A DNA stretch of 64,000 nt, taken from the NCBI GenBank assembly GCA_963677885.1, contig OY782500.1, positions 2,232,001 to 2,296,000 on the forward strand. The letters run 5' to 3'. Below, one piece after another: positions 1 to 8,330 of the stretch. The notes under the pieces were generated by a model that had not been told where the DNA came from, did no database searches, and worked only from the letters and a program-made list of their open reading frames with translations. The stretch comes from UBA1351 sp963677885. GTDB lineage: Bacteria > Bacillota > Clostridia > Lachnospirales > Vallitaleaceae. Numbering within the stretch: the stretch's first letter is position 1; each line of letters opens with the position of its first letter. Position numbers and translations under genes: made by a program.

Positions 1-479
1 ATGGCCTTGGCTCCATCTGTGATAATAATACCATCGGTTTCAAGACCGGTCTTATACAAGGCATAGGTATCAATCCTTATAATGGAGGATTCCTTTACCA
101 GACTTTTGACAATAGGAATAATAAAGTATCCGTACTTAAAGTTCGCCTGTCCACGCTCCATATCTCCGGCCTTGTAGATGAGCTGGTCGTCAATATAAAC
201 CGCCAAACCATGATCAGAAAGCTTATTAATGATCATGGCATACATGTCACCACTGATCTTGTCCAAATCCTGAGTAGTCAGTTGATACTCATAAGTATAG
301 ATGCCTTCCTGACCTTCAGCCAGCTTGGTCTTGGTAAAATCCGGCGAAAAGGATTCAGCTTCTATAAAAAGGGTATCGTCATCATATTTAACTTGATCCA
401 AAGTAGTAAAATATGCACCCACGAAGGCTAAGGATATAGTAATAATGAATATGACTGCAATGTTAATCCTATAGTTCAT
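1..479 (-). CDS. Membrane sensor protein, N-terminal part only (runs off the window)
   Basis: The open frame starts at an ATG preceded by an AGGGAG ribosome-binding site and is still open at the window edge, so the C-terminus and effector domain are unseen. The first 25 residues form one hydrophobic segment (signal anchor). The rest is an extracytoplasmic domain whose pattern, GIYTYEY followed by QLIYKAGDMERGQANF, resembles the sensor part of the GGDEF protein at 13610-15157 (GIYEFST, QMIYQAGDMKEATANI). I infer a paralogue with the same beta-rich sensory domain, probably followed by membrane helices and a GGDEF or kinase output. The open frame and start are clear; the output is unknown. Confidence 0.75.
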   Translation of the reverse strand, partial: MNYRINIAVIFIITISLAFVGAYFTTLDQVKYDDDTLFIEAESFSPDFTKTKLAEGQEGIYTYEYQLTTQDLDKISGDMYAMIINKLSDHGLAVYIDDQLIYKAGDMERGQANFKYGYFIIPIVKSLVKESSIIRIDTYALYKTGLETDGIIITDGAKA

Positions 480-570
480 CAAGTTCTCCCTATGCTTATT
501 TTATCTGCTTATCTGACCTTTATATTGTACCTTGTAACTCATAAATATACAAGATTTGAGGGCAAAATAA

Positions 571-602
571 AAGCCCTGTACATAGTCCTATGTAGAGGGC
601 TT
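571..602 (-). terminator. Intrinsic terminator of the CBS-domain gene
   Basis: A 15-bp stem with one mismatch (AAGCCCTGTACATAG against CTATGTAGAGGGCTT, 2-nt loop) lies 10 bp past the stop codon of the CBS gene. On the minus strand it is followed by TTATTTT. It separates that gene from the truncated sensor gene downstream. Confidence 0.85.
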
Positions 603-612
603 CAAATCTTTA

Positions 613-1056
613 TTATGCACGCATGAGCGCATCTTGTCTGTCATAACTTGTAAGATGTGGACCACCATAAAGATTGTTAACCATAATGTCACTTCTTCTG
701 ATTAATCCAATGAAAATTCCGCTGTCATCAACAACAGGTACAAAATTCTGGAATCTGGTCATATCCAATACCTTATCGATACTTGCATTAATGGATACGG
801 CTTCAATGGTCCTTGACCGTTTTATGGAACCGATGTGGGTTTTCTCTGCATCCCGCAGATTAAGATCCATGTGGTTCTTCACATGCCAGAGGATATCTCC
901 CTCAGACAAGGTATAAACATATTTACCATTCTTGTCTACAACAGGAACTGCTGCAAACTTGTGAAACTCCATCTTTTCCATAGCCTGTCGTAGTGTCATG
1001 GTGTTCTTAAGGGTCACAACTTCACTCTTGGGCGTTAATAAAAACGCTATATTCAT
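613..1056 (-). CDS. Two-CBS-domain protein
   Basis: A 147-residue soluble protein made almost entirely of a tandem CBS (Bateman) pair: repeat 1 about residues 8-65 (FAAVPVVDKNGKYVYTLSEGDIL) and repeat 2 about 78-130 (FVPVVDDSGIFIGLIRRSDIM). Stand-alone CBS pairs usually bind adenine nucleotides or SAM and act as ligand-controlled switches; no catalytic domain is attached here. The start has GGAGAG eight bases upstream. The gene lies 139 bp downstream of trpA in the same direction with no clear terminator between, so read-through from trp is possible, but an extended -10 suggests its own promoter. The partner protein is unknown. Confidence 0.88.
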   Translation of the reverse strand: MNIAFLLTPKSEVVTLKNTMTLRQAMEKMEFHKFAAVPVVDKNGKYVYTLSEGDILWHVKNHMDLNLRDAEKTHIGSIKRSRTIEAVSINASIDKVLDMTRFQNFVPVVDDSGIFIGLIRRSDIMVNNLYGGPHLTSYDRQDALMRA

Positions 1057-1081
1057 TATTTCATCTCTCCATTCATCTGTT

Positions 1082-1090
1082 AGTATATCA
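1082..1090 (-). promoter_or_regulatory. Possible extended -10 promoter of the CBS gene
   Basis: On the minus strand TGATATACT matches an extended -10 (TGnTATAAT) about 25 bp upstream of the CBS start. No good -35 is visible at 17 bp, so this is tentative. Confidence 0.35.
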
Positions 1091-1195
1091 ATTGTTCATT
1101 CTGTCGCATTCAAGTTATCTTCACTACTCTTTAAGTCTAACAGACAAATATGAAGTTTGTATGTTGAAATTCTTAAAATTTATTAAAAACTTGGA

Positions 1196-1981
1196 TTAGG
1201 CTTCAAGGCCACTGACCAGTTCTTCAATATAAGCCTTAAGACCTTCATCATCACCACCACTGGCATGAATATTTTTGACAATAGCCGTACCGACAATGAC
1301 AGCATCTGCCAAGCCGGACATCCGTTTCACGTCTTCCTTGGTGGATATACCAAAACCAACAGCCACTGGGATCTTGGCGTAAGACTTAACTTCTGCCAGG
1401 TAGTCTTCCAGGTCTTTATGGAATTCAGATTCACGGCCGGTAACTCCCATGGAAGATACCGTATAGACAAAGCCGCTGCCATCAGCAAGGGTATAGGCCA
1501 TCCGGTCTTTGGACGTCGGTGTGGCAAAAGGAATAAGGGCTACCTTGTCCTGGTCCATAAACTGAGTCAGTTCATCCTGTTCTTCATAAGGAAGGTCAGG
1601 TATAATCAGACCATCTATCCCCACCTCCTCACATTTTCTAACGAACTTTTCCACACCATAAACAGTCAGGGTGTTGAAATAGACAAGAAAAGCCAGAGGT
1701 ACATCTAAGTCACTGCGTATATCACTAAGGACTTCAAAAATCTTATAGATATTGGTTCCCTTCTCAATAGACCGCTGACCGGCCGCCTGGATGACAGGAC
1801 CATCAGCAAGAGGGTCTGAAAAAGGGACTCCGATTTCAATCACATCACAACCACCGGCAACCATAGCTTTAAGAAGAGCTGGTAACTTGCCGATATCCGG
1901 ATCACCGGCTGTCAGATAGCCGATAAAACTTTTTTTGCCACTAAGCTTTTTGTCCTGTAGGACCTTTTCTATTCTGTTCAT
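1196..1981 (-). CDS. trpA: Tryptophan synthase alpha subunit
   Basis: TrpA cleaves indole-3-glycerol phosphate to indole and glyceraldehyde-3-phosphate; indole is channelled to TrpB in the cytoplasmic alpha2-beta2 complex. The 261-residue length is typical. The catalytic acids fall at E49 and D60 in VIEIGVPFSDPLADGP, the same numbers as in the Salmonella enzyme. The phosphate-binding stretch VAVGFGIST and the late GTAIV motif are present. It is the last gene of trpEGDCFBA, 11 bp after trpB. I see no convincing terminator after its stop. Confidence 0.98.
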   Translation of the reverse strand: MNRIEKVLQDKKLSGKKSFIGYLTAGDPDIGKLPALLKAMVAGGCDVIEIGVPFSDPLADGPVIQAAGQRSIEKGTNIYKIFEVLSDIRSDLDVPLAFLVYFNTLTVYGVEKFVRKCEEVGIDGLIIPDLPYEEQDELTQFMDQDKVALIPFATPTSKDRMAYTLADGSGFVYTVSSMGVTGRESEFHKDLEDYLAEVKSYAKIPVAVGFGISTKEDVKRMSGLADAVIVGTAIVKNIHASGGDDEGLKAYIEELVSGLEA

Positions 1982-1992
1982 CTGACAACCTC

Positions 1993-3198
1993 CTATTTAT
2001 TCAAACTTTCCAGATTGGTTTTTCCCTGTTCATAATACGCCATCACCGTATGGGTATCTTTATCGCCACGTCCGGAGATATTGATGACAATGATATCTTC
2101 CTCGGATGTGGTCTCGATTTCCTTAACAGCAAGGGCTACGGCATGGGCACTTTCAAGGGCAGGAATGATTCCCTCTACCTGAGACAGAAGCTCAAAGGAA
2201 TCCAAAGCTTCCTGGTCCGTAATCACTTCATATCTGGCTCTTTTGATATCCTGAAGATGGGCATGTTCCGGTCCGATACCGGGATAATCAAGGCCGGCAC
2301 TAATGGAATGGGCAGGTATAATGTTCCCATCTCCATCAGCAAGGAGCGCCGTCTTCATTCCTTGAAAAACCCCAATATGAGCTTTTACTTCATCTGAGAG
2401 AACGACAGCATGCTTACCGGTTTCAACCCCAAGGCCACCGGCCTCAGCTGCAACCAGCTCAACATCCTTGTCCTCAACAAATGGATGAAAAATACCAATA
2501 GCATTGGAACCACCACCGACACAGGCATAAATCCTGTTTGGCAGGCGGCCTTCCTGCTCAAGTATTTGTTCTTTCGTTTCATCACCGATGATTCGTTGGA
2601 AATCCCGAACCATGGTTGGATATGGATGGGGACCAACAACGGAACCGATAATATAGAAGGTATCCTCTGCACATCTAACCCATTCACGTATAGCCTCATT
2701 GGTAGCATCCTTTAGGGTAGACGTACCTGAGGTCACTTCAACAACCTCAGCTCCAAGAAGTTTCATACGAAATACATTGAGAGCTTGTCTTTCAATATCT
2801 TCCTTACCCATAAAGACCCGACATTCCATACCAAAAAGAGCAGCGCCGGTTGCTGTAGCCACACCATGCTGTCCGGCTCCCGTTTCAGCAATAACCTTGG
2901 TTTTACCCATCCGCTTTGCCAGAAGGATCTGACCCAGAACGTTATTGATCTTATGGGCTCCTGTATGGTTTAAGTCTTCTCTCTTAAGATAGATTTTAGC
3001 CTTGCCGTATTTTTCAGTTAAACGGCTGGCAAAATATAGGGGTGATGGTCTACCTACATACTGCTTTAGATAATATCTGTATTCCTCAAGAAAGCTCTCA
3101 TCTTCCATTGCTTCCTTAAAGGCCTTGTCCATTGCTTTTAATGGGTTCATCAGTGATTCCGGTACATATTGACCGCCAAATTTTCCAAATCTTGTCAT
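1993..3198 (-). CDS. trpB: Tryptophan synthase beta subunit
   Basis: TrpB condenses indole with L-serine using PLP to give tryptophan. The frame is full length (401 residues). The PLP lysine is K83 in NHTGAHKINN, the catalytic glutamate lies in AETGAGQHG, and the phosphate-cup motif reads GGGSNAIG. These are TrpB1-type signatures of the enzyme that pairs with TrpA, not the stand-alone TrpB2. The start overlaps the trpF stop by 4 bp, which suggests translational coupling. Confidence 0.98.
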   Translation of the reverse strand: MTRFGKFGGQYVPESLMNPLKAMDKAFKEAMEDESFLEEYRYYLKQYVGRPSPLYFASRLTEKYGKAKIYLKREDLNHTGAHKINNVLGQILLAKRMGKTKVIAETGAGQHGVATATGAALFGMECRVFMGKEDIERQALNVFRMKLLGAEVVEVTSGTSTLKDATNEAIREWVRCAEDTFYIIGSVVGPHPYPTMVRDFQRIIGDETKEQILEQEGRLPNRIYACVGGGSNAIGIFHPFVEDKDVELVAAEAGGLGVETGKHAVVLSDEVKAHIGVFQGMKTALLADGDGNIIPAHSISAGLDYPGIGPEHAHLQDIKRARYEVITDQEALDSFELLSQVEGIIPALESAHAVALAVKEIETTSEEDIIVINISGRGDKDTHTVMAYYEQGKTNLESLNK

Positions 3199-3809
3199 GC
3201 TTTCAACTCCTTAAAAAAGGCTTCAACTTTTGCCTTTGTCTTAAATCCATCTTCTTCCAGGCCTGAATTTACATCCAGAACATCAGGTTTAACAATATCT
3301 ATCGCTTCTTTTGCATTGGTAACATTAATACCTCCAGCAAGGATAAGCTCAAAGTTGCCATCCGGTTCCACCGAGTCCAAAAGGTGCCAGTCAAAAGTCT
3401 TACCAGTTCCACCTTTTAACTTCTCATGATAGGTCTCAAAAAGAATGCCGTCAGCAATGGGACTGAAGAGTTTCACATTGTTAAGACTGGACTCATCCTT
3501 GACCTGAAGGGTTTTCCACACCGGCACCGACATCTGGCGGATATAATCCACAGATTCATTACCATGAAGCTGGACAATATCCAGATCACAGTACTCGATG
3601 ATTTGAAGAACCTTACCAATCTCTTCATTAACGAATACACCAACCTTTTTAATATCATTCCGAAGACCGGCAGCTAGGGCCCTGCAGTCCTCCGGACTTA
3701 CCTGCCTCTTGGATTTGGCAAATATAAATCCTGCGTATGAAATCGGATATTCATTAATGATTGAGACTTCATCGGCTCGCTTAATGCCACATATTTTTAT
3801 CTTTGTCAT
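3195..3809 (-). CDS. trpF: Phosphoribosylanthranilate isomerase
   Basis: TrpF performs the Amadori rearrangement of phosphoribosylanthranilate to CdRP. I chose the ATG giving MTKIKICGIKRADEV because GGTGG lies just upstream; the longer frame (start at 3824) lacks this. The catalytic cysteine is C7 in KICGIK, and the general-acid aspartate lies in KPDVLDVNSGLE. At 204 residues it is a normal monofunctional TrpF, separate from TrpC, unlike the enterobacterial fusion. Confidence 0.97.
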   Translation of the reverse strand: MTKIKICGIKRADEVSIINEYPISYAGFIFAKSKRQVSPEDCRALAAGLRNDIKKVGVFVNEEIGKVLQIIEYCDLDIVQLHGNESVDYIRQMSVPVWKTLQVKDESSLNNVKLFSPIADGILFETYHEKLKGGTGKTFDWHLLDSVEPDGNFELILAGGINVTNAKEAIDIVKPDVLDVNSGLEEDGFKTKAKVEAFFKELKA

Positions 3810-3839
3810 TGACTTCCACCTCATGCTTTTTATAATATT

Positions 3840-4622
3840 CTATCTTATTTTGTAGGCCTCCTTCAAGGACCGGGAGGTTGCTTGGATATTATCACTTTTC
3901 ATAAAATTCTCACCAACTAGAATGGCATTCATTTTGGTATAGGACAGAACTTCCACGTCCTTGGGTGCCAAAATACCGCTTTCGCTAACCATGATGCAAT
4001 CCTCTGGTACGTATTTTGCCAGGTCCAGGCTAACATCAATGGAGGTTTTGAAGGTTTTCAGGTCCCTGTTGTTGACACCAATAATCTTGGCTCCGGCTGC
4101 TGCCGCCCTTTCAATTTCCTCCCTGGTATGGGTTTCAACCAAGGCATCCATACCCAGTTCGCCGGCCAGTTCCAAGAATTCTCTAAGCTTAGCGTCGGAA
4201 AGGATATTAACGATAAGAAGAATTGCACTGGCTCCTAAGGACTTGGCATTATATATCTGTATAGGGTCGATAATAAAATCCTTGCACAAAGTCGGAATCA
4301 TTACTTCCCTGCTGACTTCTTCCAAATACCGATCTGATCCAAGAAAATAATCTTCCTCTGTCAGTACAGAAATCGCTTCAACACAGGATTCATATTCTCT
4401 GGCTAAATCCAGGGGTACAAAATTCTCTTTAATCAGTCCCTTGGAGGGCGATGCTTTCTTGATTTCACCGATAATGGATAATCCATCACTCCTTAAGGCT
4501 TCATAAAAACTGGGACGTTTCTTCAGGGTCTTTATCTTTGCTTTTAGAAGGTCCAGATCCAGATTCCGTTCTTCAAGTCGAATCCTTTTCCGGGACACAA
4601 TCTCACTTAAGTATATAGGCAT
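3840..4622 (-). CDS. trpC: Indole-3-glycerol phosphate synthase
   Basis: TrpC closes the indole ring from CdRP with loss of CO2 and water. The 260-residue TIM barrel shows the N-terminal IGEIKKASPSKG stretch with the catalytic lysine and the phosphate-binding VSESGI motif near residue 215. GVNNRDLKTF and ALVETHT are further family signatures. It sits between trpD and trpF with gaps of 15 and 30 bp. Confidence 0.98.
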   Translation of the reverse strand: MPIYLSEIVSRKRIRLEERNLDLDLLKAKIKTLKKRPSFYEALRSDGLSIIGEIKKASPSKGLIKENFVPLDLAREYESCVEAISVLTEEDYFLGSDRYLEEVSREVMIPTLCKDFIIDPIQIYNAKSLGASAILLIVNILSDAKLREFLELAGELGMDALVETHTREEIERAAAAGAKIIGVNNRDLKTFKTSIDVSLDLAKYVPEDCIMVSESGILAPKDVEVLSYTKMNAILVGENFMKSDNIQATSRSLKEAYKIR

Positions 4623-4637
4623 CTCTTCACCTCATTT

Positions 4638-5648
4638 TCAAAAACTGTTGGTCTTATCTACAAACTCCTGTAATTTTTCTGCAGCGTGACCACTGTCAAT
4701 AATCTTGGCAGCCATTTGAACCCCAAATTCTATAGAAGCTGCTTTGCCACAGGTATAGAAGGCAGCTCCAGCATTTAAGAGGAGGACATCCCTCATGGGG
4801 CCTTCCTTGCCTGCAAAAAGTTCTTTTAGAATCTGGGCATTAAGGGCCTTGTCACCACCCTTGATTTGATCCAGGGGTGCAGATTTAAGTCCGAAGTCTT
4901 CGGGCTTAATACTATAATAACTTAAAGAACCGTCTTTAAGTTCACAAACTTTTGTCTGGCCTGAAATAGTTATTTCGTCAAGGCCATCGGATCCATGAAC
5001 TACCATGGCTCTCTTTACCCCAAGCTCCTTTAATGCATTTCCATAGACGGCAAGGAGGCTTTCTTCAAAAACACCAACCAACTGGTAGGTCGCATTAGCC
5101 GGATTGGAAAGGGGTCCAAGTATATTAAAAATAGTCCGCATGCCTAATGTCTTTCGAACAGGACCCACATGTCGCATGGCTGAATGAAAGGTAGGAGCAA
5201 AAAGAAAACCTATTCCAATCTCATCAACACAGGTCTTAACCTGTTCTGGTTGAAGGCCAATATTAACACCGGACTCCTCCAGAACATCAGCACAGCCACA
5301 CTTGCTGGACACTGAGCGGTTGCCATGTTTTACAACGGACACACCACCGGCAGCAGCAATGACAGCTACAGCAGTCGATATGTTAAAGGTACCTGACTTA
5401 TCTCCACCGGTACCACAGGTATCCAAAGTCACAGGGTTATCAATGGTAATAGTAGAGGCTTTTTCCCTCATTACCTTGGCACCTGCGACGATTTCTGTAT
5501 TGGATTCACCCTTCATCTTAAGCGCTGTCAGAAAACTGGAGGCAATAATGGGATCCACCTGGCCATCCATCAAAGCCATCATGGCGTCGGTCATTTCTTC
5601 TTCATTTAAGTCATGTCCTGCAATTATTTTTTCAATGTAAGCTTTCAT
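4638..5648 (-). CDS. trpD: Anthranilate phosphoribosyltransferase
   Basis: TrpD transfers the phosphoribosyl group of PRPP to anthranilate. The family signature DTCGTGGDKSGTFNIST (about residues 79-95) and KHGNRSVSSKCGCADVLE are intact, as is MVVHGSDGLDEI near residue 217. At 336 residues it is the monofunctional form; the glutamine amidotransferase TrpG is a separate gene immediately upstream. Confidence 0.98.
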   Translation of the reverse strand: MKAYIEKIIAGHDLNEEEMTDAMMALMDGQVDPIIASSFLTALKMKGESNTEIVAGAKVMREKASTITIDNPVTLDTCGTGGDKSGTFNISTAVAVIAAAGGVSVVKHGNRSVSSKCGCADVLEESGVNIGLQPEQVKTCVDEIGIGFLFAPTFHSAMRHVGPVRKTLGMRTIFNILGPLSNPANATYQLVGVFEESLLAVYGNALKELGVKRAMVVHGSDGLDEITISGQTKVCELKDGSLSYYSIKPEDFGLKSAPLDQIKGGDKALNAQILKELFAGKEGPMRDVLLLNAGAAFYTCGKAASIEFGVQMAAKIIDSGHAAEKLQEFVDKTNSF

Positions 5649-5675
5649 TGTCCCTTCCTTTCTACTCCTCTATGT

Positions 5676-6239
5676 CTACTTAATTCTCAAGAAATTCTCA
5701 ATCAAGGTCATACCCTTTTCAGTCAATATGGATTCCGGATGAAATTGAAGTCCGTATACTGGATATGACTTGTGTTTCATCGCCATGATTTCACCTTCGT
5801 ACTCACTGAGCACGTCCAGATTCTCAGGCAGAGTCTCTTTTTCCACGATCAAGGAATGATATCTGGCCACTTGTATAGGCCCTTCAATTCCCTTAAAAAT
5901 CGGATCATCATTAACTTCAATCACACTGGATTTACCGTGGTATAAAGATTTAGCGTGTTTAACCACTCCTCCAAAGGCGTCTCCTATGGACTGATGACCT
6001 AAGCAAATACCAAGAATAGGTTTCTTCTTATAAAAGTGCTTGATTACATCGATACAGATACCGGCTTCCTTGGGAGTTTTAGGTCCTGGTGACAAAACAA
6101 TATGATCAGGGCCTAAGGCTTCAATCTCTTCAATCGTGATCTTGTCGTTTCGAACCACCTTAATATCTTTTTCAAAATGACCAATGAACTGGTAGAGGTT
6201 ATATGTAAATGAATCATAATTATCTATAAGTAATAACAT
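5676..6239 (-). CDS. trpG: Anthranilate synthase component II (glutamine amidotransferase)
   Basis: This class I amidotransferase supplies ammonia from glutamine to TrpE. The nucleophile is C79 in GICLGHQSIG, and the His-Glu pair lies in LQFHPES near the C-terminus. The oxyanion motif SPGPKTP is seen near residue 50. Such subunits can also serve aminodeoxychorismate synthase (PabA role); its place between trpE and trpD argues for tryptophan synthesis here. Confidence 0.96.
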   Translation of the reverse strand: MLLLIDNYDSFTYNLYQFIGHFEKDIKVVRNDKITIEEIEALGPDHIVLSPGPKTPKEAGICIDVIKHFYKKKPILGICLGHQSIGDAFGGVVKHAKSLYHGKSSVIEVNDDPIFKGIEGPIQVARYHSLIVEKETLPENLDVLSEYEGEIMAMKHKSYPVYGLQFHPESILTEKGMTLIENFLRIK

Positions 6240-6248
6240 GGCTTTCTC

Positions 6249-7634
6249 CTAATCCGTAATGGCAGTAACCAAGGCTTTGGCTTTGTTGATGGTTTCTTCG
6301 TATTCTTTTTCAGGATCAGAATCAGCAACGATACCGGCTCCTGCCTGAATGTTGATGATGTCATCCTTGATCACCATGGTCCGAATGGCAATACACATGT
6401 CCATATTTCCATTAAAGCCAAAATATCCGATGGCTCCACCATATATGCCCCGTCTTCTGTTTTCCAGTTCATCGATAATTTCCATTGCCCGAATCTTTGG
6501 TGCTCCTGAAAGGGTACCTGCAGGAAGGAAACTCATCAGCACATCAAACATGGACAGCCCCTCTCTTCTTTTGCCGGATACAAGAGAAACCAGGTGCATA
6601 ACATGGGAATACCGGTGAACTTCCATTAACTGGTCTACCTGGACGGAATCGATTTCAGATACCCTACCCATATCATTTCTACCAAGGTCTACCAACATCA
6701 TATGCTCTGCCCGTTCTTTTTCATCAGCCAAAAGTTCTGCAGCCAGGGCCTGGTTCTCTTCTTCTGAGTGACCAATACGTCTGGTGCCGGCGATGGGGCA
6801 GGTCTTAATCACATCGTTCTTCATTTCAACCAACATTTCAGGTGATGATCCAACGATATAATAATCATCCATGTTGAAAAAATACATATAAGGAGATGGG
6901 TTAACCTGGCGTAGCTTACGGTAGAGATTAAAGGCATTTAGCCCTTCTTCATAACCAGACAGCCTTTGGGAAAGAACCACCTGGAAAATATCTCCATCAA
7001 CGATATACTGCTTGGCCTTTACCACAGCATCCATATATTCTTCTTTTGTCATATTGGATTCAAAGTTTACATTCAGCGGCTTGGATGACCGAACAATTTC
7101 AAGGGGTCCATAGATGGCCTCTTCCATATCCTTAAAGCGTTTGTCGGCTTCAGCTTGACCTTCCCTGTCATCTGTTGCCAAGACAACCAGATGAATCTGA
7201 TGGAAATGGTGGTCATAGACCATCAATTCTCTGACAAATAAAAGCTGGGAATCCGGTGTCTTTATCGTATCATCATTGTCATCCGGAAGTATCTCATAAT
7301 TACGAATCATGTCATAAGACACGGTACCTACTGCTCCACCGATAAAGGGTAAGTCTGTCGTATTAGTCACATCAATACCATGCATGAGTTCTTCAACGAT
7401 GGCCAATGGATTTCCCTTAAAAGTCTCCTTGGCTTCACCCATATAAGTCACAACTTCGTCCTTATAGGCTTTCACCACCATATAAGGATTAGCAGCCATA
7501 AAAGAATAACGGCCCCTTGGAAGTTCCTTACTTTCCAGCAAGAAACCCTGCTGGTCTCCGACATACTTGGAATAAAGGGAAATCGGTGTTTCTGTATCAC
7601 CTGAAAGTTTACGTTCATAAGTTATTAGTTTCAT
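6249..7634 (-). CDS. trpE: Anthranilate synthase component I
   Basis: TrpE converts chorismate and ammonia to anthranilate and is the usual feedback target of tryptophan. The start MKLITYERK has GGAG six bases upstream; a longer frame to 7655 lacks such a site. The chorismate-binding half holds GSSPEML, CPIAGTRRIG and VDLGRNDMGRVSE, and near the C-terminus GAGIVADSDPEKEYEET, all family signatures. It is the first gene of the operon, about 235 nt downstream of the second leader terminator, with two copies of a 76-bp repeat in that gap. Confidence 0.97.
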   Translation of the reverse strand: MKLITYERKLSGDTETPISLYSKYVGDQQGFLLESKELPRGRYSFMAANPYMVVKAYKDEVVTYMGEAKETFKGNPLAIVEELMHGIDVTNTTDLPFIGGAVGTVSYDMIRNYEILPDDNDDTIKTPDSQLLFVRELMVYDHHFHQIHLVVLATDDREGQAEADKRFKDMEEAIYGPLEIVRSSKPLNVNFESNMTKEEYMDAVVKAKQYIVDGDIFQVVLSQRLSGYEEGLNAFNLYRKLRQVNPSPYMYFFNMDDYYIVGSSPEMLVEMKNDVIKTCPIAGTRRIGHSEEENQALAAELLADEKERAEHMMLVDLGRNDMGRVSEIDSVQVDQLMEVHRYSHVMHLVSLVSGKRREGLSMFDVLMSFLPAGTLSGAPKIRAMEIIDELENRRRGIYGGAIGYFGFNGNMDMCIAIRTMVIKDDIINIQAGAGIVADSDPEKEYEETINKAKALVTAITD

Positions 7635-7716
7635 CTGAATCTCCTTCAATCTCACTTGGAATCCTTGTTACAGTAATTGAATTTGAGTTATAAGTTGGAT
7701 GTCTTCTTCGCTTAAA

Positions 7717-7870
7717 TCACTTCCTGCTTCGCAGTCAGTCGCATTCGTCGTCGAATGACCATACGAGTATGGTCGCTCTCCTCCTTTATTGCTTTCACTT
7801 CCTGCTTCGCAGTCAGTCGCATTCGTCGTCGAATGACCATACGAGTATGGTCGCTCTCCTCCTTTATTGC
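7717..7870. repeat. Two identical 76-bp direct repeats rich in hairpins, between T-box and trpE
   Basis: Two identical 76-bp units (7717-7792 and 7795-7870) are separated by 2 bp, a period of 78 bp. Each contains three perfect small inverted repeats in a row: CTGCTTCGCAG, CATTCGTCGTCGAATG and CCATACGAGTATGG. Each also has AAAGGAGGAGAG on the minus strand. Because 78 is divisible by three, an open frame of repeated peptide runs through both, but it begins inside the leader terminator and looks non-coding. The structure resembles a small mobile or REP-like element. I cannot assign a family. Confidence 0.85.
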
Positions 7871-7879
7871 GAAAAAAGA

Positions 7880-7915
7880 AAGACGTATTCATCCCCTATT
7901 GGGACGAATCGTCTT
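7880..7915 (-). terminator. T-box terminator, module 2
   Basis: On the minus strand AAGACGATTCGTCCC pairs with GGGATGAATACGTCTT around a short AATAG loop, followed by TCTTTTTT. Its 5' arm shares TTCGTCCC with the antiterminator, the classic mutually exclusive arrangement. Confidence 0.88.
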
Positions 7916-8044
7916 CGCTATGCCACCCAAAGAGAGAGGTTTGATTTCTTATATCCGGGTAGTTATCCACTAAGATTCTCTCTGCCTAAAATTAGATTAG
8001 GACCAAGTATCATCATGACTATCACCGAAAAAAAGAAACAAAAA

Positions 8045-8070
8045 AAGCATTCCATTGAGACGAAATGCTT
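8045..8070 (-). terminator. T-box terminator, module 1
   Basis: AAGCATT pairs with AATGCTT and is followed on the minus strand by TTTTTTTG and further U-rich sequence. It overlaps the weaker antiterminator TTGAG...CTCAA at 8055-8079. Confidence 0.8.
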
Positions 8071-8292
8071 ACCACTCAAATCCGATTAATACGGAGAATA
8101 ACACTATTCTCGATATCACGTCTCTATAACGGGAGAACCCGGCTTCGGCTACTCTATTTCACCTTGCATCTCATGGAACCATTCCTAATCATTGTATGTA
8201 TCGTACCTCACACCAAACGACGACTCGCTGAACACCTAAACAACTAGTACTTTTTCCAGTCCTTGATTGTAACTATTCTTATTGTTGGAAAA

Positions 8293-8321
8293 AGTATAGC
8301 ATAGTTCTTTAGTCTTGTAAA
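8293..8321 (-). promoter_or_regulatory. Promoter of the trp operon
   Basis: On the minus strand TTTACA and TATACT are separated by exactly 17 bp. The transcript would begin about 8286, just before the T-box Stem I. Confidence 0.88.
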
Positions 8322-8330
8322 GTGTGAAAT

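Larger units (their letters stand above)
7870..8286 (-). ncRNA. Tryptophan T-box leader with one Stem I and two antiterminator/terminator modules
   Basis: On the minus strand the transcript shows T-box hallmarks in order. The AG-bulge and distal-loop pattern AGCGAGTCG...TTTGGTGTGAGG comes first. The specifier stretch GGAATGGTTCC follows, with codon UGG (Trp) at 8179-8181. Next is the conserved stretch CCGGGTTCTCCCGTTATAG. Module 1 has UUGAG/CUCAA around a UGGU bulge and an overlapping terminator. Module 2 has GGGTGGCATAGCG and TTCGTCCC with a UGGC bulge, also overlapping a terminator. Uncharged tRNA-Trp should favour the antiterminators and permit trp transcription. About 110 nt separate the modules, too short for a second full Stem I, so this looks like a partial duplication. 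Confidence 0.88.

Noticed and set aside
1140..1195. Terminator after trpA
   Set aside because: Only a weak ACAAA/TTTGT hairpin without a U-run on the minus strand; not enough to call.
7717..7870. CRISPR-like array from the two 76-bp repeats
   Set aside because: Only two copies, 2-bp spacing, repeat too long, and no cas genes nearby.
7668..7892. Open frame on the minus strand with a repeated NKGGERPYSYGHSTTNATDCEAGS peptide-like pattern
   Set aside because: It starts inside the 3' arm of the T-box terminator, has no ribosome-binding site there, and its repeat is a by-product of the 78-bp period. The DNA is better explained by structured non-coding repeats.
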